From an uncultured Paracoccaceae bacterium (GTDB lineage: Bacteria > Pseudomonadota > Alphaproteobacteria > Rhodobacterales > Rhodobacteraceae), in the NCBI GenBank assembly GCA_947494445.1, contig CANLVD010000007.1, forward strand, positions 62,001 to 126,000: 64,000 nucleotides of DNA, in the 5' to 3' direction. Of this stretch, positions 31,753 through 39,660 are shown in pieces (positions within the stretch are counted from its first letter, which is position 1; every line of letters starts with the position of its first letter). The notes under the pieces were generated by a model, which was given only the letters and a program-made list of their open reading frames with translations, did no database searches and was not told where the DNA came from. The position numbers and the translations under genes are program-made.

Positions 31753-33625
31753 CTGCATCATCCTCGGACGGTTTTTTCGTCTCGGCAATTACGGCTGCAG
31801 CGGACTTGCGTGCGCGTGGTTTTCGCGCTGGCTTTGCCGGTGCTTCTGCTGCCACGGCTTCAACGGGCTCTGGAGCAGTTGGTGCATGCTGAGAAGGCAC
31901 TTCTTCCTGCGTCGCCGGTGCCGGATCCGCTTCAGCCGCTGATTTTGACGACTTGCGGGCTCGCGGTTTTCTGGCTGGTTTTGCCGGAACCTCGGCCTCT
32001 GTCTCCGGTGGCGTAGCCTCAGATGCTTCTACGGGCGTGTTTTCTGCGTCCACAGGGGTTGTATCAGGTGCTGCTTCAGCCTTCTTGCGGGACCGACGTT
32101 TCGGTTTTGGCTTTTCCTCGGCTGCAACTGCTTCGACCGGTTGATCTGCTTCACCTTCATCGGCCTCAGAAGGTTTCGGTTTGGTTGAAACCTTGTCCTT
32201 CAGGATCTCATCGATCTGAAATTCTCGGGTCAGGAAGGCTGGCACGTGATCGCCCAGACCTTTGACACCGCCGCGCTGTCGATTGTTTGACTGGCGTGAA
32301 GACCGGTCATTTCGGCTGCGGCGGTTCTGTGGACGCTCTTCAGGCTCTGCGGATGGGGTCTCGGCAGCTTCAACCACCTCTTCCTTTTGCACAGACTTTG
32401 ACGAGGACCGTCGATTGCGTGGCTTTGGCTTTGCTTCGGCCTCTGGTGCATCGGATTCGGGAGTGTCCTGTGCGTCACCCAGTGGGCTGGGGATGCGGTC
32501 GATGGTTTTCTTGACCAGATCCTCGACGCTCTTGAGGTATTTCTCGTCCGAGGGCAGGCAAATGGTTATTGCCTTGCCGCTTCGTCCGGCGCGGCCCGTA
32601 CGCCCGATCCGGTGAACGTAATCCTCTGAGTGGATCGGAACATCGAAGTTGAAGACATGGCTTACATTGGGAATATCAAGCCCGCGTGCTGCCACATCGG
32701 ACGCCACAAGGATCTTGAGTTCGCCATCCCGGAAGCTGGTCAGAATTTTTGTCCGCAAGGACTGATCGAGATCGCCATGAATCGGGTTTGCATCAAGCCC
32801 ATGCTTTTTCAAAGACTTGGCGACAATGTCCACATCACGCTTGCGGTTGCAGAAGATGATGCCATTGGTCATCGCATCGCCTTCCGAGGCAATCAACGCG
32901 CGCAGAACATCGCGTTTTTCCTTGTCTGCCCGATCCCTGCGGGAGGGTTTGTGGGTGCAGACCACCTGAGTGATCGTCTCAGATGTTGTGGCCTGACGGG
33001 CCACTTCGACACGAACAGGGTTTGACAGGAAGGTGTTGGTGATCCGGGTGATTTCCGGTGCCATGGTCGCGGAAAAAAACAGGGTCTGGCGGGTAAAAGG
33101 CGTCAGCGAAAAGATGCGCTCGATGTCTGGGATAAAGCCCATATCGAGCATCCGGTCAGCCTCATCGACCACCATGATCTGAACGCCGGTCAGCATCAGC
33201 TTTCCACGCTCGAAGTGATCCAACAGGCGACCGGGGGTTGCGATCAGCACGTCAACACCACGGTCAATCAGGCGATCCTGATCCTTGAAACTGACGCCGC
33301 CAATGAGCAGGGCCATCGACAGCTTCATATGCTTTGCGTAAGTCTCGAAGTTCTCGGCAACTTGTGCGGCAAGCTCTCGGGTGGGGGCCAGCACAAGCGA
33401 GCGCGGCATCCGGGCCCGTGCCCGCCCTTTGGCCAGCATGGTGATCATGGGCAGGGTGAAAGATGCGGTTTTTCCGGTGCCGGTCTGGGCAATGCCCAGC
33501 ACGTCACGGCCTTGCAGGGCATGAGGAATGGCCTGCGCCTGGATCGGGGTTGGTGTTTTATAGCCGGTTTCATCAACGGCTTGTTGGACCTTGGGGTCCA
33601 AATTCAAATCAGCAAAGGTGGTCAT
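31748..33625 (-). CDS. rhlE: DEAD-box RNA helicase, RhlE type
   Basis: ATP-dependent RNA unwinding. 625 residues: Q motif GYKTPTPIQ (21-29), motif I AQTGTGKT (46-53), Ia PTRELAAQV, II VDEADRMLDM, III FSATM, IV IIFCNRKRDV, V SDVAARGLDIPNV and VI HRIGRTGRAGR. The C-terminal third is low complexity (Glu/Pro/Ala/Lys/Arg) with the segment KPARKPRARKS occurring twice, a likely RNA-binding tail. Such tails are typical of alphaproteobacterial RhlE/CsdA-like helicases involved in ribosome assembly and cold growth. A good promoter lies about 100 bases upstream. Confidence 0.9.
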   Translation of the reverse strand: MTTFADLNLDPKVQQAVDETGYKTPTPIQAQAIPHALQGRDVLGIAQTGTGKTASFTLPMITMLAKGRARARMPRSLVLAPTRELAAQVAENFETYAKHMKLSMALLIGGVSFKDQDRLIDRGVDVLIATPGRLLDHFERGKLMLTGVQIMVVDEADRMLDMGFIPDIERIFSLTPFTRQTLFFSATMAPEITRITNTFLSNPVRVEVARQATTSETITQVVCTHKPSRRDRADKEKRDVLRALIASEGDAMTNGIIFCNRKRDVDIVAKSLKKHGLDANPIHGDLDQSLRTKILTSFRDGELKILVASDVAARGLDIPNVSHVFNFDVPIHSEDYVHRIGRTGRAGRSGKAITICLPSDEKYLKSVEDLVKKTIDRIPSPLGDAQDTPESDAPEAEAKPKPRNRRSSSKSVQKEEVVEAAETPSAEPEERPQNRRSRNDRSSRQSNNRQRGGVKGLGDHVPAFLTREFQIDEILKDKVSTKPKPSEADEGEADQPVEAVAAEEKPKPKRRSRKKAEAAPDTTPVDAENTPVEASEATPPETEAEVPAKPARKPRARKSSKSAAEADPAPATQEEVPSQHAPTAPEPVEAVAAEAPAKPARKPRARKSAAAVIAETKKPSEDDAA

Positions 33626-33721
33626 ACAGATCCGTTTTCACATTATGCGGCAAAAGATATGGCCGCATTGGATCTCCGCGGCCCTTGCTCCCGTATTGAA
33701 GCAATCGGTTTCTTGACTAGC

Positions 33722-33750
33722 GACATAGTCGACTGTGGGTATTTCGTCAA
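33722..33750 (-). promoter_or_regulatory. Promoter of the RhlE-type helicase gene
   Basis: On the minus strand TTGACG (33750-33745), a 17-base spacer and TATGTC (33727-33722). Transcription would start near 33715, leaving a leader of about 90 bases before the ATG at 33625, long enough for a structured 5' untranslated region. Confidence 0.5.
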
Positions 33751-33800
33751 TAAGATCGGCGATTTGACGCATCTCAAGCGCCGAATTTCGCCTGAACTGT

Positions 33801-33833
33801 TTGCCGATGCAGCACCTGCATCCTATACAGGTG
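33801..33833 (+). promoter_or_regulatory. fpr promoter with overlapping inverted repeat
   Basis: TTGCCG (33801-33806), 17 bases, TATACA (33824-33829), 26 bases ahead of the fpr ATG. CACCTG (33813-33818) and CAGGTG (33828-33833) form an inverted repeat with a 9-base centre spanning the -10, the right place for a repressor or an activator site. The protein that might bind is not known. Confidence 0.45.
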
Positions 33834-33855
33834 ATCGCAGAGACACGAGAGACAA

Positions 33856-34656
33856 ATGCCCGAAGACAAAGCAGACATCCCAAAGGCCCTGCGGGGCATG
33901 GCGCAACTGAAAGTCGACAAGATCCGTCACTGGACGGACAGGACGTTTTCCTTTTCCTGTGAGCGGCCGGCAAGTTTCCGGTTCCGCTCTGGTGAGTTTG
34001 TGATGATCGGGTTGGTGGTCGATGAAAAGCCGCTACTGCGGGCCTATTCCATTGCATCCCCATCCTGGGATGAGGAGCTGGAGTTTTACTCTATCAAGGT
34101 GGCGGACGGTCCATTGACGTCACGGCTGCAACATCTTGAGCCGGGCGATGAGATCATCATGCGCCCCAAACCCGTGGGCACGCTTGTGCATGATGCCCTG
34201 ACACGGGGAAAGCGGCTGTTTCTGTTCTCGACTGGCACCGGGATCGCGCCTTTCGCCTCGGTCATACGGGACCCCGAAACCTATGAGAAATTCGATCAGG
34301 TGATCCTGACGCACACCTGCCGTGAAGTGGGTGAACTGGCCTATGGCTTCGATCTGATCGAGAAAATCCGCAATCATGAGTTCTTGCCAGAAGTGGTGGG
34401 GAACAAACTGATGCATCTGCCCACGACCACCCGTGAAGACAGTGCGGATATGGGCCGGATGACCGACTGGATCCGTGATGGACGCCTGTCTGCGCGCACC
34501 GGTGGCCCGCTTGACCCAAAAACCGACCGGGTGATGATCTGCGGCTCGATGGAGATGCTGGCTGACCACAAGGCTTTGTGTCTGGATGCCGGAATGGTCG
34601 AGGGGTCGAATTCCGAACCCGGGGACTTCGTGATCGAGAAGGCCTTTGTGGACTGA
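33856..34656 (+). CDS. fpr: Ferredoxin--NADP(+) reductase
   Basis: FAD flavoprotein exchanging electrons between NADPH and ferredoxin or flavodoxin. 266 residues with FAD-binding RAYSIASPSWDEELEFYSI, the phosphate loop VADGPLTSRL, NADP motif LFSTGTGIAPFAS and MICGSMEM. The C-terminus EKAFVD is that of the bacterial subclass with a short extension after the aromatic residue. In related bacteria Fpr counters oxidative stress. It is divergent from the helicase gene. Confidence 0.94.
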   Translation: MPEDKADIPKALRGMAQLKVDKIRHWTDRTFSFSCERPASFRFRSGEFVMIGLVVDEKPLLRAYSIASPSWDEELEFYSIKVADGPLTSRLQHLEPGDEIIMRPKPVGTLVHDALTRGKRLFLFSTGTGIAPFASVIRDPETYEKFDQVILTHTCREVGELAYGFDLIEKIRNHEFLPEVVGNKLMHLPTTTREDSADMGRMTDWIRDGRLSARTGGPLDPKTDRVMICGSMEMLADHKALCLDAGMVEGSNSEPGDFVIEKAFVD

Positions 34657-34733
34657 CCAGCCAGTGACTGTCATCTTTTGTCTGGTTCAGGCGGTTGCAC
34701 GATCAATATGAGTATTTTGGGAAGATCGAAGCC

Positions 34734-35075
34734 ATGGGTTGGTCACAGTATCTGATTTATGCGCTGATGGGGCTGATCGGGCTTGGAGTGCTCTGGTTTC
34801 TCGGGCGGCTGGGTCTGCGCAAGCTTTGGCGCGCGTCTTTGCTGCGCCAGTTTGGTGATGCACAGATGGTTGACGTGATCATGGAGGGCACGATTGCCCG
34901 TGGAATGACTAGGGAGATGGTCGAGGCGTCCCTGGGCAAACCGGCGGATGTCGATGAGGTCGTGCTCAAAACCAAGGCAAAGCTTGAAATGAAATACAAC
35001 CCCAAGGGCCGCAACCGGTTTGGGACGCGCGTGCGTCTCGAAGATGGGCATGTGATCGGCTGGGAGATCAAGTGA
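34734..35075 (+). CDS. Membrane-anchored SmpA/OmlA-like small protein
   Basis: 113 residues: one N-terminal hydrophobic helix (about 5-25) and a soluble domain with ARGMTREMVEASLGKPADVDE and a final strand pair ending HVIGWEIK. This GMT-x-x-x-V-x-x-x-LG-x-P pattern is that of SmpA/BamE-like folds. The ATG at 34734 is preferred over a TTG at 34695. The partner and function are unknown. The upstream sequence at about 34707-34730 resembles the end of repeats common near Roseobacter gene ends. Confidence 0.65.
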   Translation: MGWSQYLIYALMGLIGLGVLWFLGRLGLRKLWRASLLRQFGDAQMVDVIMEGTIARGMTREMVEASLGKPADVDEVVLKTKAKLEMKYNPKGRNRFGTRVRLEDGHVIGWEIK

Positions 35076-35157
35076 GACCGGGCCGGTTTTGACTTTGCTC
35101 GACGGAGCGCTCAGACTGAGGGTCAGTCGGACAATTCCTGTGGGGGAGTGATCTGCC

Positions 35158-35928
35158 GTGACGCGCTTGCTGCATTCTTGGGGCCGTAAGGACAGTCTAT
35201 CTGTCAATCGCAGAGGGCCACAACCTGCATCTGGGGTTGAATGTGTTTCGACCCTGCAGGCTTGTGCAGATCTCAGCCCGCAGGTCCAACAGCTCAAATC
35301 CCTGCAATCGATCGGCAGCCAGCGCCTGACCGTGTTGCAACGTCAGATCACTCAGCCTGAGAGTTTTCGAGCTTTCTGTGATCGAGTACATGATGAAGTG
35401 GTGATCCCGATGAAAACGGGAAAAATTGAAGCTTCAACCGCCCTGAAAGCCTTGATCACTGAGTTCCCTTTTGCCCATGAAGAGTACAGCCAATGGTGGG
35501 CTCATTTGATGAAGGATGGCTACTTTTCCAAGGATGACGGTTTCAAGGAATATCCCGGTCCGATCTGGGCGTGGCCGTTGCAATCCTCCGGGCCATTGCC
35601 GCGAAAGAATGACAATAGCATTGACCACCAGATGGCAGGAACGGTTGCGTGGAAGTCTTGGGAGACTGAAGGCGATGAAGACTTTCTGATGGATATGCAG
35701 ATCTTGTCGGAGGAATTTGCCGCGCTGACCAAGGACCTCGGGTCGCCTGACTTCAGCGAAGAGGACGGGCAAACGGCCGCCGTTGGATATCTGGACCGCA
35801 ACATTGAAAGGCGGGAGCAGGATCTCGAAGAGTCGAACTATGTAGGCTACGGCAAAAACAAGCGCGAGAAATCACTCAACGGTGTGAGAAAACAGCGGGA
35901 TAACATCGAGCAGGGTTATTTCACCTGA
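35158..35928 (+). CDS. Orphan protein with eCIS-cargo-like leader
   Basis: 256 residues from a GTG preceded by GGGGGAG (35142-35148). Residues 30-62 read as LQ (33-34), SPQVQQLKSLQ (40-50) and VLQR (59-62), a pattern I associate with the leader of DUF4157-type proteins and other products linked to extracellular contractile injection systems. The rest (70-256) is acidic, with aromatic patches (HEEYSQWWAHL, YPGPIWAWPL) and a charged helical end. No catalytic motif is recognised. A related leader is on the protein at 39661. No contractile-tail genes are in the window. Its end overlaps the convergent RHH gene by 13 bases. Confidence 0.7.
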   Translation: MTRLLHSWGRKDSLSVNRRGPQPASGVECVSTLQACADLSPQVQQLKSLQSIGSQRLTVLQRQITQPESFRAFCDRVHDEVVIPMKTGKIEASTALKALITEFPFAHEEYSQWWAHLMKDGYFSKDDGFKEYPGPIWAWPLQSSGPLPRKNDNSIDHQMAGTVAWKSWETEGDEDFLMDMQILSEEFAALTKDLGSPDFSEEDGQTAAVGYLDRNIERREQDLEESNYVGYGKNKREKSLNGVRKQRDNIEQGYFT

Positions 35929-36176
35929 CTTGAGCCCGGATCGCCTGACAGAGCGTGAAGCACATAGAGCCGGATGGCCGAGGCCAGTCCGCAATCCGTT
36001 CCCCGGGCCTCGTCAATTTCGGCAGCCAAGACGTTGATCGGCTTTCCATTATCTTTTGCGATTTTCAGAAACGCTTGCCAGAACACCGGTTCCAGCGAAA
36101 CAGATGTGCGGTGACCACGAAGGGTGAGAGAGTGCTTTTCAGGGCGCGAGAATGCAGGCAAGGGGGTGTCAGTCAT
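35916..36176 (-). CDS. Ribbon-helix-helix domain protein
   Basis: 86 residues with the RHH_4-type pattern: HSLTLRGHRTSVSLEPVFW, then KIAKDNGKPINVLAAEID and CGLASAIRLYVL. Such proteins are predicted DNA-binding dimers. The ATG at 36176 lies inside the end of the DUF4169 gene (8-base overlap); longer in-frame starts lie within that gene. The arrangement fumC-DUF4169-RHH is one I know from Rhodobacteraceae. Its targets are unknown. Confidence 0.78.
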   Translation of the reverse strand: MTDTPLPAFSRPEKHSLTLRGHRTSVSLEPVFWQAFLKIAKDNGKPINVLAAEIDEARGTDCGLASAIRLYVLHALSGDPGSSQVK

Positions 36177-36348
36177 CGCGCTTGTGCCCGTCAAGGTCAC
36201 GGTTGTGTTTCTCGCGCAGGGCATCCCTGAGACGGGTCAAGGGCTTGGCCTCTCCGTGCCGGGCTGCATTTTCATCGGCTTTTTGCCGTGCCTGCTGACG
36301 AGCCCGCGTCTTGCGGGCCTGTCTGAGGTTTATGGGCTTGTCCGCCAT
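36169..36348 (-). CDS. DUF4169 family small basic protein
   Basis: 59 residues starting MADKPINLRQARKTRARQQA, then a charged helix ending DLDGHKRDD. This is the whole DUF4169 pattern (INLRxARK at the start, LDGH at the end). It starts eight bases after the fumC stop and overlaps the RHH gene. Probably a mostly helical, nucleic-acid-friendly peptide by charge; no function is established. Confidence 0.8.
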   Translation of the reverse strand: MADKPINLRQARKTRARQQARQKADENAARHGEAKPLTRLRDALREKHNRDLDGHKRDD

Positions 36349-36356
36349 CGTTTGGG

Positions 36357-37751
36357 TCAGGACCGAGGGCCGATCATCTGCTCGGGGCGTACGACCCGCT
36401 CGAAGGTTTCCTCATCGACAAAGCCAAGTGCAATGGCTTCTTCTTTCAACGTGGTCCCGTTCTTGTGGGCGGTCTTTGCAACCTTGGTGGCATTGTCATA
36501 GCCGATCTCGGGCGCAAGAGCGGTGACCAGCATCAGACTTTCGCGCATCAGTTTGTCGATGCGGGTCTCATCCGCCTCGATCCCGGCGACACAGTTTTCG
36601 GTAAAAGTATGTGCGGCGTTGCCCAAAAGCTGCATGGATTGCAAGACGTTATAGGCCATCATCGGTTTGAACACGTTCAGCTCAAAATGCCCTTGTGAGC
36701 CTGCAAAGCCGACAGCTGCATCATTGCCCATCACGTGGGCGCACACTTGCGTCAGCGCTTCACATTGGGTCGGGTTGACCTTGCCGGGCATGATGGATGA
36801 GCCGGGCTCGTTCTCGGGCAGTTTCAATTCACCCAGACCACAACGGGGGCCGGAGCCGAGGAAACGAATGTCGTTTGCGATCTTGAAGAGCGAAGACGCA
36901 ACAGTTTTCAGAGCACCTGACATCTCGACCAATGCATCATGGGCAGCAAGCGCTTCGAATTTGTTGGGCGCGGTCACGAAGGGCAGATCGGTGATCTCGG
37001 CCATATTGGCGGCCACGACCTCTCCCCAGCCCTCGGGGGTGTTCAGGCCCGTGCCCACGGCAGTACCGCCCTGAGCCAGAGCATAGATGTTGGGCAAGGC
37101 AGCCTCGACACGTTTGATGCCCTGCTCGACCTGATAGGCATAGCCGCCAAATTCCTGGCCGAGTGTCAAAGGGGTAGCATCCTGTGTGTGGGTGCGCCCG
37201 ATCTTGATGATGTCCTTGAAGCTTTCGGCTTTCTCGGCCAAGAGCCCTTGTAGATGCTTCAGCCCCGGCAGGGTGACGTCTCGCGCCACCATTGCGACTG
37301 CGATGTGCATGGCCGTTGGGAAAGTGTCGTTAGACGACTGACCCATATTGCAATGGTCGTTGGGGTGTACCGGGGATTTCGAGCCGATCTCGCCGCCCAG
37401 CATTTCGATCGCGCGGTTTGATATGACTTCGTTGGCATTCATGTTTGACTGTGTGCCGGAACCTGTCTGCCAGACAACCAGCGGGAAATGATCATCCAGC
37501 GTGCCGTCGATCACTTCGGAGGCGGCTGCGGCAATCGCTGCGGCCAACTCACCATCGAGCTTGCCAAAATGCACATTGGCCTGAGCGCACGCCTTCTTGA
37601 TCACGCCGAGCGCGCGGACAATCGCAGTTGGCTGCTTTTCCCAACCGATGGGGAAGTTGATCAGCGAGCGCTGGGTCTGGGCGCCCCAATAGCGGTCACT
37701 GGGCACCTCGAGGGGGCCAAAACTGTCGGTTTCCGTGCGGGTCTCGGTCAT
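36357..37751 (-). CDS. fumC: Fumarate hydratase, class II
   Basis: Oxygen-stable, iron-free fumarase of the TCA cycle interconverting fumarate and malate. 464 residues with the superfamily signature [34 protein letters not shown] and [21 protein letters not shown]. The ATG at 37751 follows CAGGAGATTTTG. It follows sspB with 75 bases between and heads the fumC-DUF4169-RHH group. Confidence 0.97.
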   Translation of the reverse strand: MTETRTETDSFGPLEVPSDRYWGAQTQRSLINFPIGWEKQPTAIVRALGVIKKACAQANVHFGKLDGELAAAIAAAASEVIDGTLDDHFPLVVWQTGSGTQSNMNANEVISNRAIEMLGGEIGSKSPVHPNDHCNMGQSSNDTFPTAMHIAVAMVARDVTLPGLKHLQGLLAEKAESFKDIIKIGRTHTQDATPLTLGQEFGGYAYQVEQGIKRVEAALPNIYALAQGGTAVGTGLNTPEGWGEVVAANMAEITDLPFVTAPNKFEALAAHDALVEMSGALKTVASSLFKIANDIRFLGSGPRCGLGELKLPENEPGSSIMPGKVNPTQCEALTQVCAHVMGNDAAVGFAGSQGHFELNVFKPMMAYNVLQSMQLLGNAAHTFTENCVAGIEADETRIDKLMRESLMLVTALAPEIGYDNATKVAKTAHKNGTTLKEEAIALGFVDEETFERVVRPEQMIGPRS

Positions 37752-37826
37752 CAAAATCTCCTGATCCGGCGTGGTCTGGGGTGGTTGAGGCTGGCTATAA
37801 CTTGGGGGTCAAGCGTTGCCAAGACG

Positions 37827-38294
37827 TCAGGATTTCCGAAACGTGTCCAGCGAGACGACCTCGCCCTTGGTTTCGGGTGCGGCTTCTGCCTCTGGCGCTG
37901 TTTCAGGCACGTCCTCGTCGCCATCATCTTCGTCTTCAGCGTCTTGTGCATCAAACCGCAGGCCAAACTCGACCGATGGGTCAACAAAGGTCTTGATGGC
38001 ATCAAAGGGGATGACCAGCGGCTCCGGCACATTGCCAAAATTGAGCGTGACCGTAAAGCGGTCTGGCAGTACCGCCAGATTTTCGAACCAGTCCTGCATC
38101 ACGATGGTCATGTCTTCAGGATATCTGGCGCGCAGATGATCCGCGATATCGACGCCTGAGTGATTGGTATCAAAGGTGATGAAGAAATGATGATCACCAG
38201 GCAGCCCGCCCTTGGCCACATCGTTCAACACATCGGCCATCAGGCTCTGCAAAGCCTTCTGCATGCGCCGTCCATAGTTGATCTGGTCAGTCAT
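37827..38294 (-). CDS. sspB: SspB-type ClpXP adaptor (alphaproteobacterial)
   Basis: Delivers ssrA-tagged proteins to the ClpXP protease. 155 residues: INYGRRMQKALQSLMADVL, then GDHHFFITFDTNHSGVDI and FTVTLNFGNVPEPLVIPFDAI, the SspB core. A very acidic linker (about 117-140) and a short conserved end (VVSLDTFRKS), likely the ClpX-binding tail, follow. It is about 0.9 kb from the tmRNA gene that encodes its substrate tag and is probably co-transcribed with fumC. Confidence 0.88.
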   Translation of the reverse strand: MTDQINYGRRMQKALQSLMADVLNDVAKGGLPGDHHFFITFDTNHSGVDIADHLRARYPEDMTIVMQDWFENLAVLPDRFTVTLNFGNVPEPLVIPFDAIKTFVDPSVEFGLRFDAQDAEDEDDGDEDVPETAPEAEAAPETKGEVVSLDTFRKS

Positions 38295-38386
38295 CGGTCA
38301 CCCTTGTTTGAGGCCAAGCATAGATGATTCGTCGTCAACCGAAAGGTCGCTGATGTCCCATGGGCTTAGTCTTGAACGTCACCCAT

Positions 38387-38466
38387 CGATATATCGTCCT
38401 AGTCTAAAGGATATCACAGACAAATCCTGCCACAGTTCGGCCATTTTTGAGATACGCATAGGCGTA
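38387..38466. promoter_or_regulatory. Two palindromes in the sspB / VPxPA-CTERM divergent region
   Basis: CGATATATCG (38387-38396) and TACGC-ATAG-GCGTA (38453-38466) lie in the 270-base divergent intergenic region (38295-38565). They are short but perfect and could be operator sites. No confident -10/-35 pair was identified and no protein is assigned. Confidence 0.25.
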
Positions 38467-38565
38467 AGTTCCTGCAATTTTTCAAGTGTTTGTCAGGAAT
38501 GAAATTGACCTTCCGGGACGAACGTATGAGGGTTGAGGTGGTTAATGAGTTGGGGAGCGTTCAAA

Positions 38566-39186
38566 ATGAAATTCGCAAAACGCGGTTTGATCCTGTGCAG
38601 CCTGATGGTCGGGCTGACATCACCAGTTGCGGCTGAGACACTTCTGGACCCTCAGATATTTTCTTTTGCCTTCGATGACGGGGACACGGGCGATTTCGCA
38701 TCCGAGCGTTTGCTGTCCTTTGACAAGACCTTTGACCCGTTCGACACTTTGGGTGGTGAGAGAATTCTCACGTCTGTGAACTATCAGGCGCGGGTGAACT
38801 TCATTGAGGTTACAAATTCGGAGGTCAGTGGCTCATACAGTCTGCTGGGCACTTCCACCGACGGGTTTTTCGACGCACCAGGACTGACACTCTTTGAGGG
38901 TAACGCGCTGGATGATGGCTACGAGGCTGCGGATTTTTCGGTGGACGCATTCACTTTGATCGTGAACGCGGTCGCTAAACCGGATCTGCCCAACACGGCG
39001 AATTTCCGGTGGCGGGTGAACCTGATGATCACCGGCAGCCTGACCTATGGATTTGAACTCAAAGACCCACCGATGAAACCCATCGATCCGAATATGAACG
39101 CTGTGCCGATCCCCGGTGCTCTGGGTCTGGCACTTAGCGGTATGTTGGGATTGGGGCTGGTTGCCCGCAGGCGCAATCGCTCCTGA
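38566..39186 (+). CDS. Secreted VPxPA-CTERM anchored protein
   Basis: 206 residues from an ATG with GGGGAG nine bases upstream; in-frame starts at 38533 and 38545 are less well placed. The N-terminal signal peptide is cleaved likely after VAA. The C-terminus has AVPIPGALGLALSGMLGLG and a basic RRRNRS end, the tripartite sorting signal (VPxP motif, hydrophobic helix, basic tail) recognised by a Rhodobacteraceae exosortase. The body is acidic and beta-rich by pattern, with no known domain. Confidence 0.75.
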   Translation: MKFAKRGLILCSLMVGLTSPVAAETLLDPQIFSFAFDDGDTGDFASERLLSFDKTFDPFDTLGGERILTSVNYQARVNFIEVTNSEVSGSYSLLGTSTDGFFDAPGLTLFEGNALDDGYEAADFSVDAFTLIVNAVAKPDLPNTANFRWRVNLMITGSLTYGFELKDPPMKPIDPNMNAVPIPGALGLALSGMLGLGLVARRRNRS

Positions 39187-39204
39187 CAAGACCAAATCAG
39201 TGGA

Positions 39205-39545
39205 TGAAAGTGCAGGCTTCTGTTGCCAGGTGCCTGCGAACCCCGCCTAAGGCGGCTAGGCCTTAGGGCTTAAGATTTCGGTTTGGTTACTGCTTACGCA
39301 GCAACGGCTACCGGAGCATGGTTGTCATTTGCAACTATACTTGTTTCGCCGATAACGGTGGCAGACAGCCGAGTGAAAGCTAACACCTTTAGACGTCCGT
39401 CGATCCTGTTTCGGCCCCATGATCCCTCAAATGAAAGGATATTTGGTGGAGCCGCCGGGTACCGCCCCCGGGTCCGATCCGTTTATTACGAGCGCGTTTA
39501 TCACCATAGTCCGAAGACCATTCAGATATAGGTGGAAACGGGCCG
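39205..39545 (-). ncRNA. ssrA: tmRNA, circularly permuted two-piece type
   Basis: Rescues stalled ribosomes by trans-translation. Reading the minus strand, the acceptor piece comes first and ends GGCGGCTCCACCA (CCA at 39446-39444). A 25-base intervening segment (39443-39419) follows, then the coding piece starting GGGGCCGAAACAGGATCGACGG (first 20 bases are the hallmark; from 39418). GGGGCCG pairs with CGGCTCC to form the acceptor stem. The tag frame runs 39332-39294: GCA resume codon to TAA, encoding ANDNHAPVAVAA. Downstream come pseudoknot/hairpin elements, including GCAGGC/GCCTGC (39237-39212) near the 3' end. The outer boundaries are approximate. Open frames on the plus strand here are not genes. 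Confidence 0.95.
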
Positions 39546-39554
39546 GGTTTCAAT

Positions 39555-39566
39555 TGCCTGCAGGCA
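39555..39566. promoter_or_regulatory. 12-base palindrome upstream of ssrA
   Basis: TGCCTGCAGGCA is a perfect palindrome near the predicted 5' end of the tmRNA precursor, between ssrA and the divergent eCIS-leader gene. It could be an operator or part of the precursor's 5' leader. Confidence 0.3.
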
Positions 39567-39660
39567 TTGGTTTCACCAAAACAGCTAAGGCTTTGCTATG
39601 ACGGATAAAACACCCTAGGGTTGTGCATGTCTGTGGATTAGGTCAATTTGGATTGGTCCC

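Noticed and set aside
39283-39601. Plus-strand frames (39283-39531, 39419-39601)
   Set aside because: They run antisense through the tmRNA gene, whose paired acceptor stem and tag frame explain the sequence.
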